NCBI GenBank assembly: GCA_018713425.1
Contig: DVOT01000222.1
Location: 1-15,666, forward strand
Reading direction: 5' to 3'
Length of the DNA: 15,666 nt
From: Alectryocaccomicrobium faecavium
Lineage (GTDB): Bacteria > Bacillota > Clostridia > Christensenellales > Aristaeellaceae
Made by a program: the position numbers and the translations under genes. A model generated the notes under the pieces. It was not told the origin of the DNA and searched no databases. It saw nothing but the letters and a program-made list of their open reading frames with translations. Below, piece by piece: positions 1-8,535 of this stretch; positions within the stretch are counted from its first letter, which is position 1; each line of letters starts with the position of its first letter.

Positions 1-330
1 CCTCAATTCAGCATGGTCGTCCCACACCGTCGCACCGCCCTGCGCTAACGCTTGCGCGGTGTTCCGCCCCTGCGGACTTCGCTTCGCTCCGTGTCCTCGG
101 GGCTCCAGCCGCTTCGCGGCCTCCGACGCTCGCAGGCTCGCTTGTGGCACTCCCTGCTTCATTGGGCTTACTACGGCCTGTTTCGCGCACTGCGCGCGGC
201 CTTCGTGCGCCCCCGCCGTACACGCCGCCGGGGACGATTGAATTGCGAGGCTTCGGTTCCACAATTCGCCTGTTTCCGCCACTGGCGGCGGCGAAGCTCC
301 GTCCCTCTCGCGCTCTCCTAGGGTTTTTGA
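1..330 (+). repeat. GC-rich interspersed repeat block, copy A
   Basis: No credible gene is seen here; the open frames on both strands are low-complexity and rich in Arg, Ala and Pro. The block is made of modules that recur elsewhere in the window. Positions 265-305 match 8365-8405 at 40 of 41 bases. Positions 163-214 match 8409-8460 at 45 of 52. Positions 74-116 match the reverse complement of 9361-9403 at 40 of 43. A short module near 127-146 also recurs near 8264-8282. Small self-complementary motifs are frequent, such as GCCGCTTCGCGGC (109-121) and CCGCCACTGGCGG (277-289). All comparisons were made by eye. It looks like a non-coding interspersed repeat; whether it is mobile or transcribed cannot be told. 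Confidence 0.7.
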
Positions 331-342
331 CAAGCTGCCAAT

Positions 343-371
343 ATCATACCATTTTTTTGTTTCATCCGCAA
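343..371 (-). promoter_or_regulatory. Candidate leftward promoter
   Basis: On the minus strand TTGCGG (371-366) is followed by a 17-base spacer and TATGAT (348-343), a fair sigma-A match. Transcription would start near 336 and run into repeat block A, where no gene is seen. It may serve a gene beyond the left edge, with the repeat lying between, or be fortuitous. Confidence 0.35.
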
Positions 372-386
372 GGGCGGCGGCATGAT
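357..386 (+). promoter_or_regulatory. Weak candidate promoter for the giant synthase gene
   Basis: TTGTTT (357-362), an 18-base spacer and CATGAT (381-386) would start transcription near 393, giving a leader of about 53 bases to the ATG at 446. Both boxes are poor matches. A consensus TTGACA at 327-332 has no convincing -10 box at the proper distance. Confidence 0.25.
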
Positions 387-445
387 TCTCCCAAAAAATG
401 CGCATACTGAGCAGACCAATGTGCTACTTGGGAGGCAATCGATTT

Positions 446-3400
446 ATGAACATCGTTTCGCGCAAATACCGGGAATGGAACCGGCCCGCGGCGGGCGGCG
501 AGCCCGTGGCGGAAAAGCGGATGCGCGCTTTGGCCATGGGCTTGCGCGTGGATTCGCGCGCGCGGCTGTATTTTCCGCGCCGGGAAATCCGCCTGCTCCG
601 CGCGCTCGCGCGCCGCGCGCAGGCGCTCAGCGGAGAATGCCGCTCGCTCGCGCCCGCCATGGAATGGCTCAACGACAACGCGAGGCGCATGGAAGCCTAT
701 TGCCAGCAGGCGCGCGTGGAGCGGGGCGGACGGCTGCCCGCCGTGCAGGGATTGCCGCGCGTCGCCTTGCTCGCTCGCTCGCTCTTGGAAGGCGGCGGCG
801 CGGCGCTCACCCAGGCGGGGCTGGAAGGCGCGCTGTTGGCCTTTGACGATGTGCAAGCGCTCACCATGGCGGAACTGTGGGCCATGGCGGCGGCGCTGCG
901 CATCGAGTTGTGCCATTGTTTCATCGGCGTGGCGCGCGAGGCGCTCGCGGGCGAGGAAGAACGGCTGGCCGCGCAGCGATGGGTGGACGCTGGCGCGCCC
1001 AAGGGGGAACTGGGCGGCAAGGCGCGCGGCAGCGCGTTTTTCGCGCGCGCCCTGCAACTGGTCAGCGAACTGGAAATGGCGGACGCCCGCCAGGCGATCG
1101 AGCGCCACTTGGTGCAACACGACGCCAGCGCGGAGCGCGTGATCGCCCTGGCGCATGAGCGGCAGGCCATGGAGCGCATGCGCATGGAAAATTTGTTCGC
1201 GGCGAAGCAACTGGTGGATTCCCTGGATTGGCTGGAAGTGTTTGGCCGCGTGAGCCGGGCGGAACAGGAATTGAACCGGGATCCTTCCGGCGCGTATCCG
1301 CGGATGGAGGAAGCCTCCAAGGCGCAGGTGCGCGAACGCGTGCGGATGCTGGCCAACCGGCTGGAACTAGGCGAAGCCACGGTGGCCCGCCAGGCGGTGG
1401 CGGCGGCGCAGAAGGAAGAAGGCGCGCGCGGCTGCGCGTGCTGGTGGCTGTGCGACGACGCGGGCTGCGCGGAATTCAAAAGCCAGATCGGAGCGGGCGA
1501 TGTGCGCGTGCGCGCGCTGTCGCCGGATCCGGAAGGGTATGGATACATGGGCTGCGTGCTGGCCGCCGCGCTGGTGGTCTGGCTGGCGTTTGCCTGGTGC
1601 AGCCGCTCGGTGGGGCTCAGCCTGCTGGCCATTCCCGTTGCGTGGGCGGCGGGCGCGGCCGTGGTGCAGGCGATTTTGCCCAGGCTGGTACCCCCGGCGC
1701 GCTTGTTAAAGCTGGAACTGGAACACATTCCGCGCGAGATGGCCACGCTGGTCACCATTCCCGCGCTGCTCTCTTCGCCCGCGCGCGCGCAGGAACTGGC
1801 GCGGCAACTGGAAGTGCTCGGCTGCATGGAAGAGGAGGAAAACATCGGCTTTTTGCTGCTGGGCGATTTTCGCGACGCTGAGCGGCAGAGCCTGCCGGAG
1901 GACGAAACCATCCTGTCCACCGTGCGCGCGCAGATTCGGGCGATGAACGAGCGGGCCGGGCGGGAGAAATATTTTTTTCTGCACCGGGAACGCGCGCACA
2001 ACCCCGCGGACGGCGCGTGGATGGGGCGCGAGCGCAAGCGCGGCGCGCTGATGGATTTGTATCGCCTGCTTTTGACGGGGGAGAACGCCTTTTCGGCCGA
2101 AGGCGCGTGCGCGCCCAAGCTCGCCGGGCGCTATCCCTATGTGCTCACGCTCGACGCGGACACGCGCATGCTCCCGGGCACGGCGCGGCGGCTGATCGGC
2201 ACGATCGCGCATCCGGTGAACCGGGCGCGCGAGGAAAACGGCAAGCGGCGGGGCTATGCCCTCATCCAGCCGCGCATGGAGCTTTCCCTGCGCGCGGCAA
2301 GCAGCGAATTCATCCGCCTGCTGGCCGGGGAGGGCGGCGTGGACAGCTATCCCGTGAGCGTTTCCGACGCCTATCAGGACGTTACCGGCCAGGGCATCTT
2401 TGGCGGCAAGGGCATTGTGGACGTGCGCGCCTTTGTGGAGGCCGTGGAGGGCCAATTGCCCGACAACGCGATTTTGAGCCACGATTTGCTCGAGGGATTG
2501 TACGCCGGTTGCGGCTTTGCCTCGGACATCACGCTGTACGACGGATTCCCCAGCACGCTGGGCGGGTATTTCAAGCGGCTGGAACGCTGGACGCGGGGCG
2601 ATTGGCAATTGCTGCGCTTTTTGGGCCGCCGCGCGTTCACGGCGCTCGACCGCTATAAGATGATCGACAACCTGCGCCGCAGCCTGGCCGCCCCGGCGGC
2701 CTTCGCGCTGATCGCCCTGGGGCTGTGGCTGGATGCGCGCAGCGCCCTGGCGATGGGCTTGCTGCTGCCGTTTTTGCCGGCGCTGCTGCATCCGCTGCGC
2801 GCGGGGAAACGGGGCTGGAAGCGGGCGTTTGCCCACCTGGCGCTGCTGCCCATGGAGGCAGGCGCGCAACTGGCGGCGATTGTGCGCGCGCTGCATCGCA
2901 GCTTTATCACGCACGCGCATATGCTCGAATGGGTGCCCAGCGCGGACGCGGAAGGCGGGTACAAGGCCATGGCTTCGCGGATTGGCGCCATTTTGCTGCT
3001 GCCGGGGCTGGCGAATTTGCCGCTGGCCCTGTTCGCCCTGGCGCTGGGCGTGCTGTTTCTCCTCGCGCCCTCCTGGCTGCGCGGCATGGAAAAGCCGGAT
3101 GCGCCGCCCACGCCGGACGCGGCGCAGGCGGAATTTCTACGAGAACTCGCGCGGGACACCTGGCGCTATTTTGAAACCTATGTGCAAGGCGCCTTGCCGC
3201 CGGACAACGTGCAACTGGATCCGCCCGTTCCCCCGGCGCGGCGCACTTCGCCCACCAACACGGGGCTGTATTTGCTCGCCTGCCTGTGCGCCCGCCTGAA
3301 CGGCTTTATCGACGAGGCGGAAATGCGCGCGCGCATGGAAAAGACCGTGCGCGCGCTGGAAGCCATGCCCAAGTGGAAGGGGCATCCCTACAATTGGTGC

Positions 3401-6400
3401 GATACGCAAACGCTGCAGCCGCTGCGCCCCAAATACGTTTCCAGCGTGGATAGCGGCAATTTGCTCGCCTGTCTATTGCTGTGCGCGCAGGCGGTGGGCG
3501 GAGCGCTGGCGGAGCGCATGCGCGCGCTGGCGAAGGAGATGGATTTCCGCGCGCTGTACGACAAAAAGCGGGAGTTGTTTGTGATTGGCGTGGACGTGGA
3601 GCGCGAAAAACCCTCCAATGCCCATTACGACTTGCTGGCCAGTGAATCGCGCATTTTGAGCTTCGCGGCCATTTTGTGCGGCGGCGCGCCGGTGAAGCAC
3701 TTTGCCCGCCTGGCGCGCGGCCTGGCGGTCACGCGCCAGGGCAGCGCGCTGCTCTCCTGGAGCGGCACCATGTTTGAATATCTGATGCCGGAGTTGTTCC
3801 TGCGCGCGCCGCGCGGCTCGCTGCTGGAGCAATCCAACCGCGCGGTGGTACGGCTGCAAAAGGTCGAGGGCGAGCGCCTGGGGCGCGCGTGGGGCGTTTC
3901 GGAATCGGGCTATTACGCCTTCGACCGGGATTTGAATTACCAATACCGCGCGTTTGGCTATGCGCAGCTCGCCATGTCGGCCAGCGCGCAGGCGGACGTG
4001 GTCGCGCCCTACGCCGCGGCGCTGGCGCTGCCCTTGGATCTATCGGCCGCCTGCGAAAATCTGCGGCGCATGTCCCATTTGGGCTGGCGCGGCGCATGCG
4101 GTCTGTACGAGGCCGTGGATTTCCGGAAAGGCCGCCTGCCGGAGGGCGCGGAATGCGCGGTGGTCTATTCGCACATGACGCACCACCAGGGCATGATTCT
4201 GGCGGCGCTGACCAACGCCTTGTGCGCTGACGCGCTGGTGCGGCTGTTTTTCGCCCAGCCGCGGGCGCAGGCGCTGTCCCTTTTGCTGGAAGAAAAACCC
4301 GCCGCGCCCGTGCGCCTGCGCGCGCGCCGGGCTATGGCCGCGCCGGGCCGCGTGGAGGCGGCACAGCGCCATACCGCGCGCCGGGGCACGCGGGAATTTT
4401 GGCCGGATATGCACGCGCTGTATGGCCGGAACGCCACGGCGCTGGTTTCCACGCTCGGGCAGGGCTTTTTGCGCGCCGGGGGCGTGTTTGCCAACCGCTG
4501 GACGGGCGATATGCTCCGCCGGCCGGAAGGGCTGTATGTCCACGTGGAAGAAGTGGGCGGCACGCGCACGTTTTTGGCCAGCGGCCAGCAGGAATGCCCG
4601 GATTGGCTGCGGCAAACGGTTTCATTTGAGGCAGGCCGCGCGCAGTGGATGAGCCGCGCGGGCGCGTTTTCCTGCCGCCTGGAAGTCTGCGTTTCGCCCG
4701 AGGACGGCGCGTATGTGCAGTGGCTAGAGGTGGAAAACACCTCCAGCGCGCCCGTGCGCCTGCGCGCCACCAGCGCGTTTTCCGTCGCGCTGATGGACGG
4801 TGCGGAACTGGCCGCGCACCCGGCGTTTTACGCGCTGTTTGTGCAAAGCGCGCTCGCGCGCGAAGGGGCGCTGCGCTTCACGCGCCGTCCCCGCGCGCCC
4901 GGGGAAGCGTTCCCCGTCCTGCTGCACGCGGCGGCGGGCAACGCGCGCCTTTCGTACGAAACGGATTTGGCGCGCCTCGTGGGCCGGGATGGCGCGCTGG
5001 GCCGCCCCGGCGGCCTTGCGCAATCGCTCTCGGGCACGGTGGGCAGCGTGCTCAACCCGTGCAGCGCCCTGCGGATGGAATTTCAACTCTTGCCCGGAGA
5101 AAAGACCTCGATCTGTTTTTATATCGGCCTGTGCGAGCCGGAGCGGGAAGCGGATTGGCTCAACCGGCACCAGGGCGCTGGCGCGGCCCTGCGCGCGCGC
5201 CAACTCGCGCAAACCCAGGCCGTGGCGGCGCTGGAACACACCGGCATTGGCGACGCTTTGCACCACACCTTGCAGCGCGCGACGGCGTTTTTGGTGGATT
5301 GGCGGCTTTCCGGGGCCGGGAAGCGCCTGGAGCCCACGCCGGTGCGCGATCTGTGGGCGCTGGGCGTATCGGGCGATTTGCCCATCCTGGCCGTACACAT
5401 TTCCGAAAAAGCGCAGCTCGATTTGGCGCGCGAGGCCGTGCGGGCGCACGAGTTTTACCACGCCATGGGCCTGTGGGCGGATCTGCTTTTGATCAACGAA
5501 TATGGCAACGACTATGAACAGCCCGTGCGCGACGCGCTGGGCGAGATCGTTTCCGCGAGCACGCTGCGCGAATGGCAGGGCAAGCCCGGCGGCGTCTACC
5601 TGCTGGAAGGCGCGCAATTGGACGGCCGCGCGCGCGAGCGGATTTCCGCCTTTGCGGCGCTGGAATTTACGGGCGGCGAAGGCTCCCTAACCCGGCAGAT
5701 GCGCGCGCGCTGGCAGCGCCTGCGGGTCGCGCCCAGCGCGCGCGGCGTGCCGGCCCCGGCGGACGGCTATGTGCCGCCCATGCTCGCGCGCGGGCTGTTC
5801 AACGGCTATGGCGGATTTGTGCCGGACGGCTATTGCGTGGATGTGTTTCCCGGCGCGGCCACGCCCGCGCCCTGGGCCAATATCCTGGCCAATCCGCATT
5901 TTGGCGCGCTGGTCACGGAGCGCGGCGGCGGCTTCACCTGGTACAAAAACAGCCGCTTTGGCCGCCTCACGCCCTTTGACAACGATCCCTTGCGGGAAGG
6001 CTGGGGCGAAATGCTCTATGTGCTGGAAGGCGAGGAATATTTCCTGGCGCTGCCCGGTCCGCGGCCCGGCCGCGCCTATCGCGCGCTGCACGCGCAGGGC
6101 TACAGCGCGTTTGAAACCGGCACGGAAGCGCTCCATGCGCGCCTGACGGTGTTTGTGGACGAAAAATGGCCCGTGAAATGGCTGCTGCTCGCGCTGGAAA
6201 ACCGAACGGGCGCGGAAAAGCGGCTGGAAGTTCGCTTGGCCGTCGATTGGCTGATGGGCGTGAACGCGGCGGATGGCCGCGTGCTGCGCAGCGAGGCGCG
6301 AGCTGGCGCGCTCTTTGCCAGCGGCGCGATGGAAGGCGTGGCCTTTGCCGCCATTTTGGCGGATGGCGCGGCGGCGGTGGGCAACCTGCGCGATTTTCTC

Positions 6401-8044
6401 GGCAGCGGCGGGCTGATTTGCCCGGATGGTCTCCTCGCCCACTCGGCGGGCGGGGATGTGCTGGCCGCGCCGCTCACCGTGCCCGCGGGCGCGCGGGTTT
6501 CGCTGGCCTGCGCCATTGGCTGCGCGGACGATCTGGCGGGCGCGGACGCGCTGCTGGAAGAGGTGCGCGCCGCGCGGGCGGAAGAGCGGCTAGAGGACGT
6601 TTGCCGCGCCTGGCAGGAGCGGCTTTCGCGGCTGGAAATCGTCACGCCGGACGAACCCCTCAACGCCATGCTCACGCGGTTTTTGCCCTATCAGGCGTTC
6701 GCGGGACGCATTTGGGGGCGGACGGGGCTATATCAGGCGGGCGGGGCCTATGGGTTCCGCGACCAATTGCAGGATATGCTGCTCGCCATGCTGTACGAGC
6801 CGGAACTGGCCCGGGAGCACATCTTGCTCTGCGCGGCGCACCAGTTTGAGGATGGCGACGTGATGCACTGGTGGCATCCGGAGCGCCTGGGCGTGCGCAC
6901 GCGCATTTCGGACGATATGTTGTTTTTGCCCTATGTCACGGCGGCCTATGTGGAGTACACGGGCGACCGGGACATTTTGCGGGAGCGCGTGGCCTATCTC
7001 AAAAACGTGGAAATTCCCGAGGGGCGGGAAGATTGGTATGGCGAGGCGCAGGTTTCCGAAAAGGAAGAAACGCTGCAGGAACACTGCCTGCGCGCCATTC
7101 GCCGCGCGAGCCTGCCGGGCGAACACGGCCTGATTTTGATGGGCAGCGGCGATTGGAACGACGGCATGAACCGGATCGGCGCGCGCGGCCGCGGCGAAAG
7201 CGTGTGGCTCACACAGTTCCTTTCCGTGGTGGCGCGCCGCTTTGGCCGCCTCACGGGCGAAAGCGAGCTGCTCTCGCTTGCCGAAAAGCTCAACCGCGTG
7301 CTCGAACAGTGCGCCTGGGATGGCCGCTGGTATTTGCGCGCGTATGACGACGCGGGCAACCCCGTGTGCAGCGGCGAGCGGATCGACGCGCTGGCGCAGA
7401 GTTGGGCGGTGTTCGCCGGGCTGCAAAGCGAGCGCTGCGAGAGCGCCATGCAATCCGTGAAGGAGCGGCTGATCGACTGGGACGCGGGCGTTTTGCGCCT
7501 GCTCGCGCCGCCGTTTGACGGCGAGGCGGATACCGTTGGCTATATCGCCGGTTACGTGCCCGGCGTGCGCGAAAACGGCGGACAATACACGCACGCGGCT
7601 TGCTGGACGGGGATCGCCTTGGCGGAACTGGGCCAGGTGGAGGACGCCTGGCGCGCCCTCTACGCGCTGATGCCCTATACGCACGCGCAAACGAGCGAAG
7701 GCGCGCGCCGCTATATCGTGGAACCCTATGTGGTGGCGGGCGATGTGTATGGCACGCCGCCGCACACGGGCCGGGGCGGCTGGACGTGGTACACCGGCGC
7801 GGCCGGTTGGCTGGCGCAATTTGGCCTGCGCCTGTTGGGCTACGAAAGAAAGGGCAATTTCGCTTCGCTGCGCGCGCTCCTGCCGCCGCAGTGGCAGGAA
7901 GTGCGCCTGAAAGTGCGCGTGGGCGCGAGCGCGTATACGCTGATCTCCCGGCGCGGCGCGCCGGAGCGCAGCGCGGTGGAACTCATCGACGACGGGCAGG
8001 AGCATACCGAAGTGTTTCCCGCGCGCAACCCCTCAGTCGGCTGA
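446..8044 (+). CDS. Cyclic beta-1,2-glucan synthase-like giant protein (GT84-GH189-like-GH94)
   Basis: The product (about 2,532 residues) is a membrane-anchored glucan synthase expected to polymerise UDP-glucose into beta-1,2-glucan, cyclise it and trim it by phosphorolysis. A cytoplasmic N-terminal part is followed by membrane segments near 368-412. The glycosyltransferase has DADTR (570-574), HDLLEG (Asp680) and RWTRGDWQ (714-721). More membrane segments lie near 740-785 and 842-880. The middle domain carries SGTMFEYLMP (Glu1111), WGVSESGYY (Glu1153) and YSHMTHHQGM. Beta-sandwich regions follow, with FNGYGGFVPDGY and WANILANPHFGALV near 1770-1820. The C-terminal GH94 barrel has GSGDWNDGMN with probable catalytic Asp2239, and GGWTWYTGAAGW near 2445. 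Known NdvB/ChvB/Cgs proteins are nearer 2,800 residues. I chose ATG 446 because GGGAGG (430-435) precedes it; an in-frame ATG at 398 lacks a site. The last residues, NPSVG, and the TGA lie inside a repeat. No exporter gene is adjacent. Confidence 0.9.
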   Translation: MNIVSRKYREWNRPAAGGEPVAEKRMRALAMGLRVDSRARLYFPRREIRLLRALARRAQALSGECRSLAPAMEWLNDNARRMEAYCQQARVERGGRLPAVQGLPRVALLARSLLEGGGAALTQAGLEGALLAFDDVQALTMAELWAMAAALRIELCHCFIGVAREALAGEEERLAAQRWVDAGAPKGELGGKARGSAFFARALQLVSELEMADARQAIERHLVQHDASAERVIALAHERQAMERMRMENLFAAKQLVDSLDWLEVFGRVSRAEQELNRDPSGAYPRMEEASKAQVRERVRMLANRLELGEATVARQAVAAAQKEEGARGCACWWLCDDAGCAEFKSQIGAGDVRVRALSPDPEGYGYMGCVLAAALVVWLAFAWCSRSVGLSLLAIPVAWAAGAAVVQAILPRLVPPARLLKLELEHIPREMATLVTIPALLSSPARAQELARQLEVLGCMEEEENIGFLLLGDFRDAERQSLPEDETILSTVRAQIRAMNERAGREKYFFLHRERAHNPADGAWMGRERKRGALMDLYRLLLTGENAFSAEGACAPKLAGRYPYVLTLDADTRMLPGTARRLIGTIAHPVNRAREENGKRRGYALIQPRMELSLRAASSEFIRLLAGEGGVDSYPVSVSDAYQDVTGQGIFGGKGIVDVRAFVEAVEGQLPDNAILSHDLLEGLYAGCGFASDITLYDGFPSTLGGYFKRLERWTRGDWQLLRFLGRRAFTALDRYKMIDNLRRSLAAPAAFALIALGLWLDARSALAMGLLLPFLPALLHPLRAGKRGWKRAFAHLALLPMEAGAQLAAIVRALHRSFITHAHMLEWVPSADAEGGYKAMASRIGAILLLPGLANLPLALFALALGVLFLLAPSWLRGMEKPDAPPTPDAAQAEFLRELARDTWRYFETYVQGALPPDNVQLDPPVPPARRTSPTNTGLYLLACLCARLNGFIDEAEMRARMEKTVRALEAMPKWKGHPYNWCDTQTLQPLRPKYVSSVDSGNLLACLLLCAQAVGGALAERMRALAKEMDFRALYDKKRELFVIGVDVEREKPSNAHYDLLASESRILSFAAILCGGAPVKHFARLARGLAVTRQGSALLSWSGTMFEYLMPELFLRAPRGSLLEQSNRAVVRLQKVEGERLGRAWGVSESGYYAFDRDLNYQYRAFGYAQLAMSASAQADVVAPYAAALALPLDLSAACENLRRMSHLGWRGACGLYEAVDFRKGRLPEGAECAVVYSHMTHHQGMILAALTNALCADALVRLFFAQPRAQALSLLLEEKPAAPVRLRARRAMAAPGRVEAAQRHTARRGTREFWPDMHALYGRNATALVSTLGQGFLRAGGVFANRWTGDMLRRPEGLYVHVEEVGGTRTFLASGQQECPDWLRQTVSFEAGRAQWMSRAGAFSCRLEVCVSPEDGAYVQWLEVENTSSAPVRLRATSAFSVALMDGAELAAHPAFYALFVQSALAREGALRFTRRPRAPGEAFPVLLHAAAGNARLSYETDLARLVGRDGALGRPGGLAQSLSGTVGSVLNPCSALRMEFQLLPGEKTSICFYIGLCEPEREADWLNRHQGAGAALRARQLAQTQAVAALEHTGIGDALHHTLQRATAFLVDWRLSGAGKRLEPTPVRDLWALGVSGDLPILAVHISEKAQLDLAREAVRAHEFYHAMGLWADLLLINEYGNDYEQPVRDALGEIVSASTLREWQGKPGGVYLLEGAQLDGRARERISAFAALEFTGGEGSLTRQMRARWQRLRVAPSARGVPAPADGYVPPMLARGLFNGYGGFVPDGYCVDVFPGAATPAPWANILANPHFGALVTERGGGFTWYKNSRFGRLTPFDNDPLREGWGEMLYVLEGEEYFLALPGPRPGRAYRALHAQGYSAFETGTEALHARLTVFVDEKWPVKWLLLALENRTGAEKRLEVRLAVDWLMGVNAADGRVLRSEARAGALFASGAMEGVAFAAILADGAAAVGNLRDFLGSGGLICPDGLLAHSAGGDVLAAPLTVPAGARVSLACAIGCADDLAGADALLEEVRAARAEERLEDVCRAWQERLSRLEIVTPDEPLNAMLTRFLPYQAFAGRIWGRTGLYQAGGAYGFRDQLQDMLLAMLYEPELAREHILLCAAHQFEDGDVMHWWHPERLGVRTRISDDMLFLPYVTAAYVEYTGDRDILRERVAYLKNVEIPEGREDWYGEAQVSEKEETLQEHCLRAIRRASLPGEHGLILMGSGDWNDGMNRIGARGRGESVWLTQFLSVVARRFGRLTGESELLSLAEKLNRVLEQCAWDGRWYLRAYDDAGNPVCSGERIDALAQSWAVFAGLQSERCESAMQSVKERLIDWDAGVLRLLAPPFDGEADTVGYIAGYVPGVRENGGQYTHAACWTGIALAELGQVEDAWRALYALMPYTHAQTSEGARRYIVEPYVVAGDVYGTPPHTGRGGWTWYTGAAGWLAQFGLRLLGYERKGNFASLRALLPPQWQEVRLKVRVGASAYTLISRRGAPERSAVELIDDGQEHTEVFPARNPSVG

Positions 8045-8109
8045 CGCCGACAGCTCCCCTTGATTCCAAGGGGAGCCTTTTGGTTAGTGGCACAACCGTA
8101 GGGAGCAGC
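8029..8109 (+). repeat. Paired-hairpin intergenic repeat, copy 1, overlapping the end of the synthase gene
   Basis: The element begins with CCCCTCA, followed by hairpin GTCGGC/GCCGAC (8036-8041 and 8046-8051, loop TGAC). A second, perfect 10-bp hairpin follows (8053-8076). The first part recurs at 8206-8230 (23 of 25 bases). The second part recurs exactly, 8056-8092 against 8459-8495, with weaker similarity continuing to about 8109. An inverted relative lies at 8122-8177. The TGA stop of the upstream gene is in the loop of the first hairpin. Confidence 0.8.
8053..8081 (+). terminator. Probable terminator of the giant synthase gene
   Basis: A perfect 10-bp stem, GCTCCCCTTG (8053-8062) and CAAGGGGAGC (8067-8076), with loop ATTC, is followed by CTTTT. 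It begins 9 bases after the stop codon. The T run is short, so termination may be partial; the hairpin is part of a repeat rather than gene-specific. Confidence 0.55.
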
Positions 8110-8121
8110 ACTATCCCATAG

Positions 8122-8177
8122 CCTCCTTTTTCCCGAAGGGAAAAGGGAGGTGGCACGGCGTAAGCCGTGACGGAGGG
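8122..8177 (-). repeat. Paired-hairpin intergenic repeat, inverted relative
   Basis: Read on the minus strand this has the same layout as the copy at 8029. It starts CCCTCCGTC, then hairpin CACGGC/GCCGTG (8154-8159 and 8164-8169, loop GTAA). A 13-bp hairpin follows at 8122-8150, loop GAA, with one G-T pair. The arms differ in sequence from copy 1, but order and flanking words agree, so it is probably a second subfamily in opposite orientation. Confidence 0.65.
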
Positions 8178-8205
8178 ATTGCACAAACTCCAGCGCAAAG
8201 GACAT

Positions 8206-8230
8206 CCCCTCAGTCGGCTAGCGCCGACAG
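8206..8230 (+). repeat. Paired-hairpin repeat, truncated copy with first hairpin only
   Basis: Matches 8029-8053 at 23 of 25 bases, including the GTCGGC/GCCGAC stem. The loop is TAGC instead of TGAC. After 8230 the sequence diverges and the second hairpin is absent. Confidence 0.7.
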
Positions 8231-8456
8231 CATTCCACAGTGCGGCATAGTCGCCTCGCTTCGCTCGCAGGGCTCGCTTGCGATGCTTCTCTGTGCCCAC
8301 AATTCGCAATAGTCGTCTTGCTGCGCTACCGCTTGCAATCCTCCTTTGCTCATTGGACTTCCGCTTCGCCTGTTCCCGCCACTGGCGGCGGCGAAGCTCC
8401 GTCCCCACTGGGCTTACTTCGCGCTGCTTCGCGCACAGCGCGCGCGCTTCGTGCGC
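8231..8456 (+). repeat. GC-rich interspersed repeat block, copy B
   Basis: This gap holds no believable gene. Positions 8365-8405 match 265-305 at 40 of 41 bases, and 8409-8460 match 163-214 at 45 of 52, in the same orientation and order of family but with different spacing. A further module near 8264-8282 resembles 127-146. Words built on CTTCG and GCTCGC recur throughout. It is directly enclosed by the two partial paired-hairpin copies at 8206-8230 and 8459-8512. Confidence 0.7.
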
Positions 8457-8458
8457 CC

Positions 8459-8512
8459 CCCCTTGATTCCAAGGGGAGCCTTTTGGTTAGTGGCATTACC
8501 GTAGGAAGTTGC
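8459..8512 (+). repeat. Paired-hairpin repeat, truncated copy with second hairpin only
   Basis: Positions 8459-8495 are identical to 8056-8092 (37 bases). They contain the stem CCCCTTG/CAAGGGG with loop ATTC, and weaker similarity continues to about 8512. The first hairpin is missing and repeat block B abuts the left side. Together with 8206-8230 it could be one element split by block B. Confidence 0.75.
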
Positions 8513-8535
8513 TTCCAGCCCTCTGATCGTTGCGG

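Noticed and set aside
8..262. Open frames of 60-89 codons on both strands in 1-410
   Set aside because: They fall in repeat block A, have low-complexity Arg/Ala/Pro composition and no ribosome binding sites. Similar peptides arise from the other repeat copies.
327..332. TTGACA as the -35 box of the giant gene
   Set aside because: At 16-18 bases downstream there is only CCATTT, CATTTT or ATTTTT, none of which is a convincing -10 box.
697..2118. Long antisense frames opposite the giant gene, the largest 473 codons
   Set aside because: High G+C content leaves antisense frames open by chance. Their translations are low-complexity and mirror the codon pattern of the real gene.
8231..8456. Insertion sequence or transposase remnant
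   Set aside because: No transposase-like reading frame, terminal inverted repeats or target duplication could be seen by eye.
8029..8512. CRISPR array
   Set aside because: The repeats are hairpin elements of unequal length in both orientations, without regular spacing or unique spacers, and no cas gene is present.
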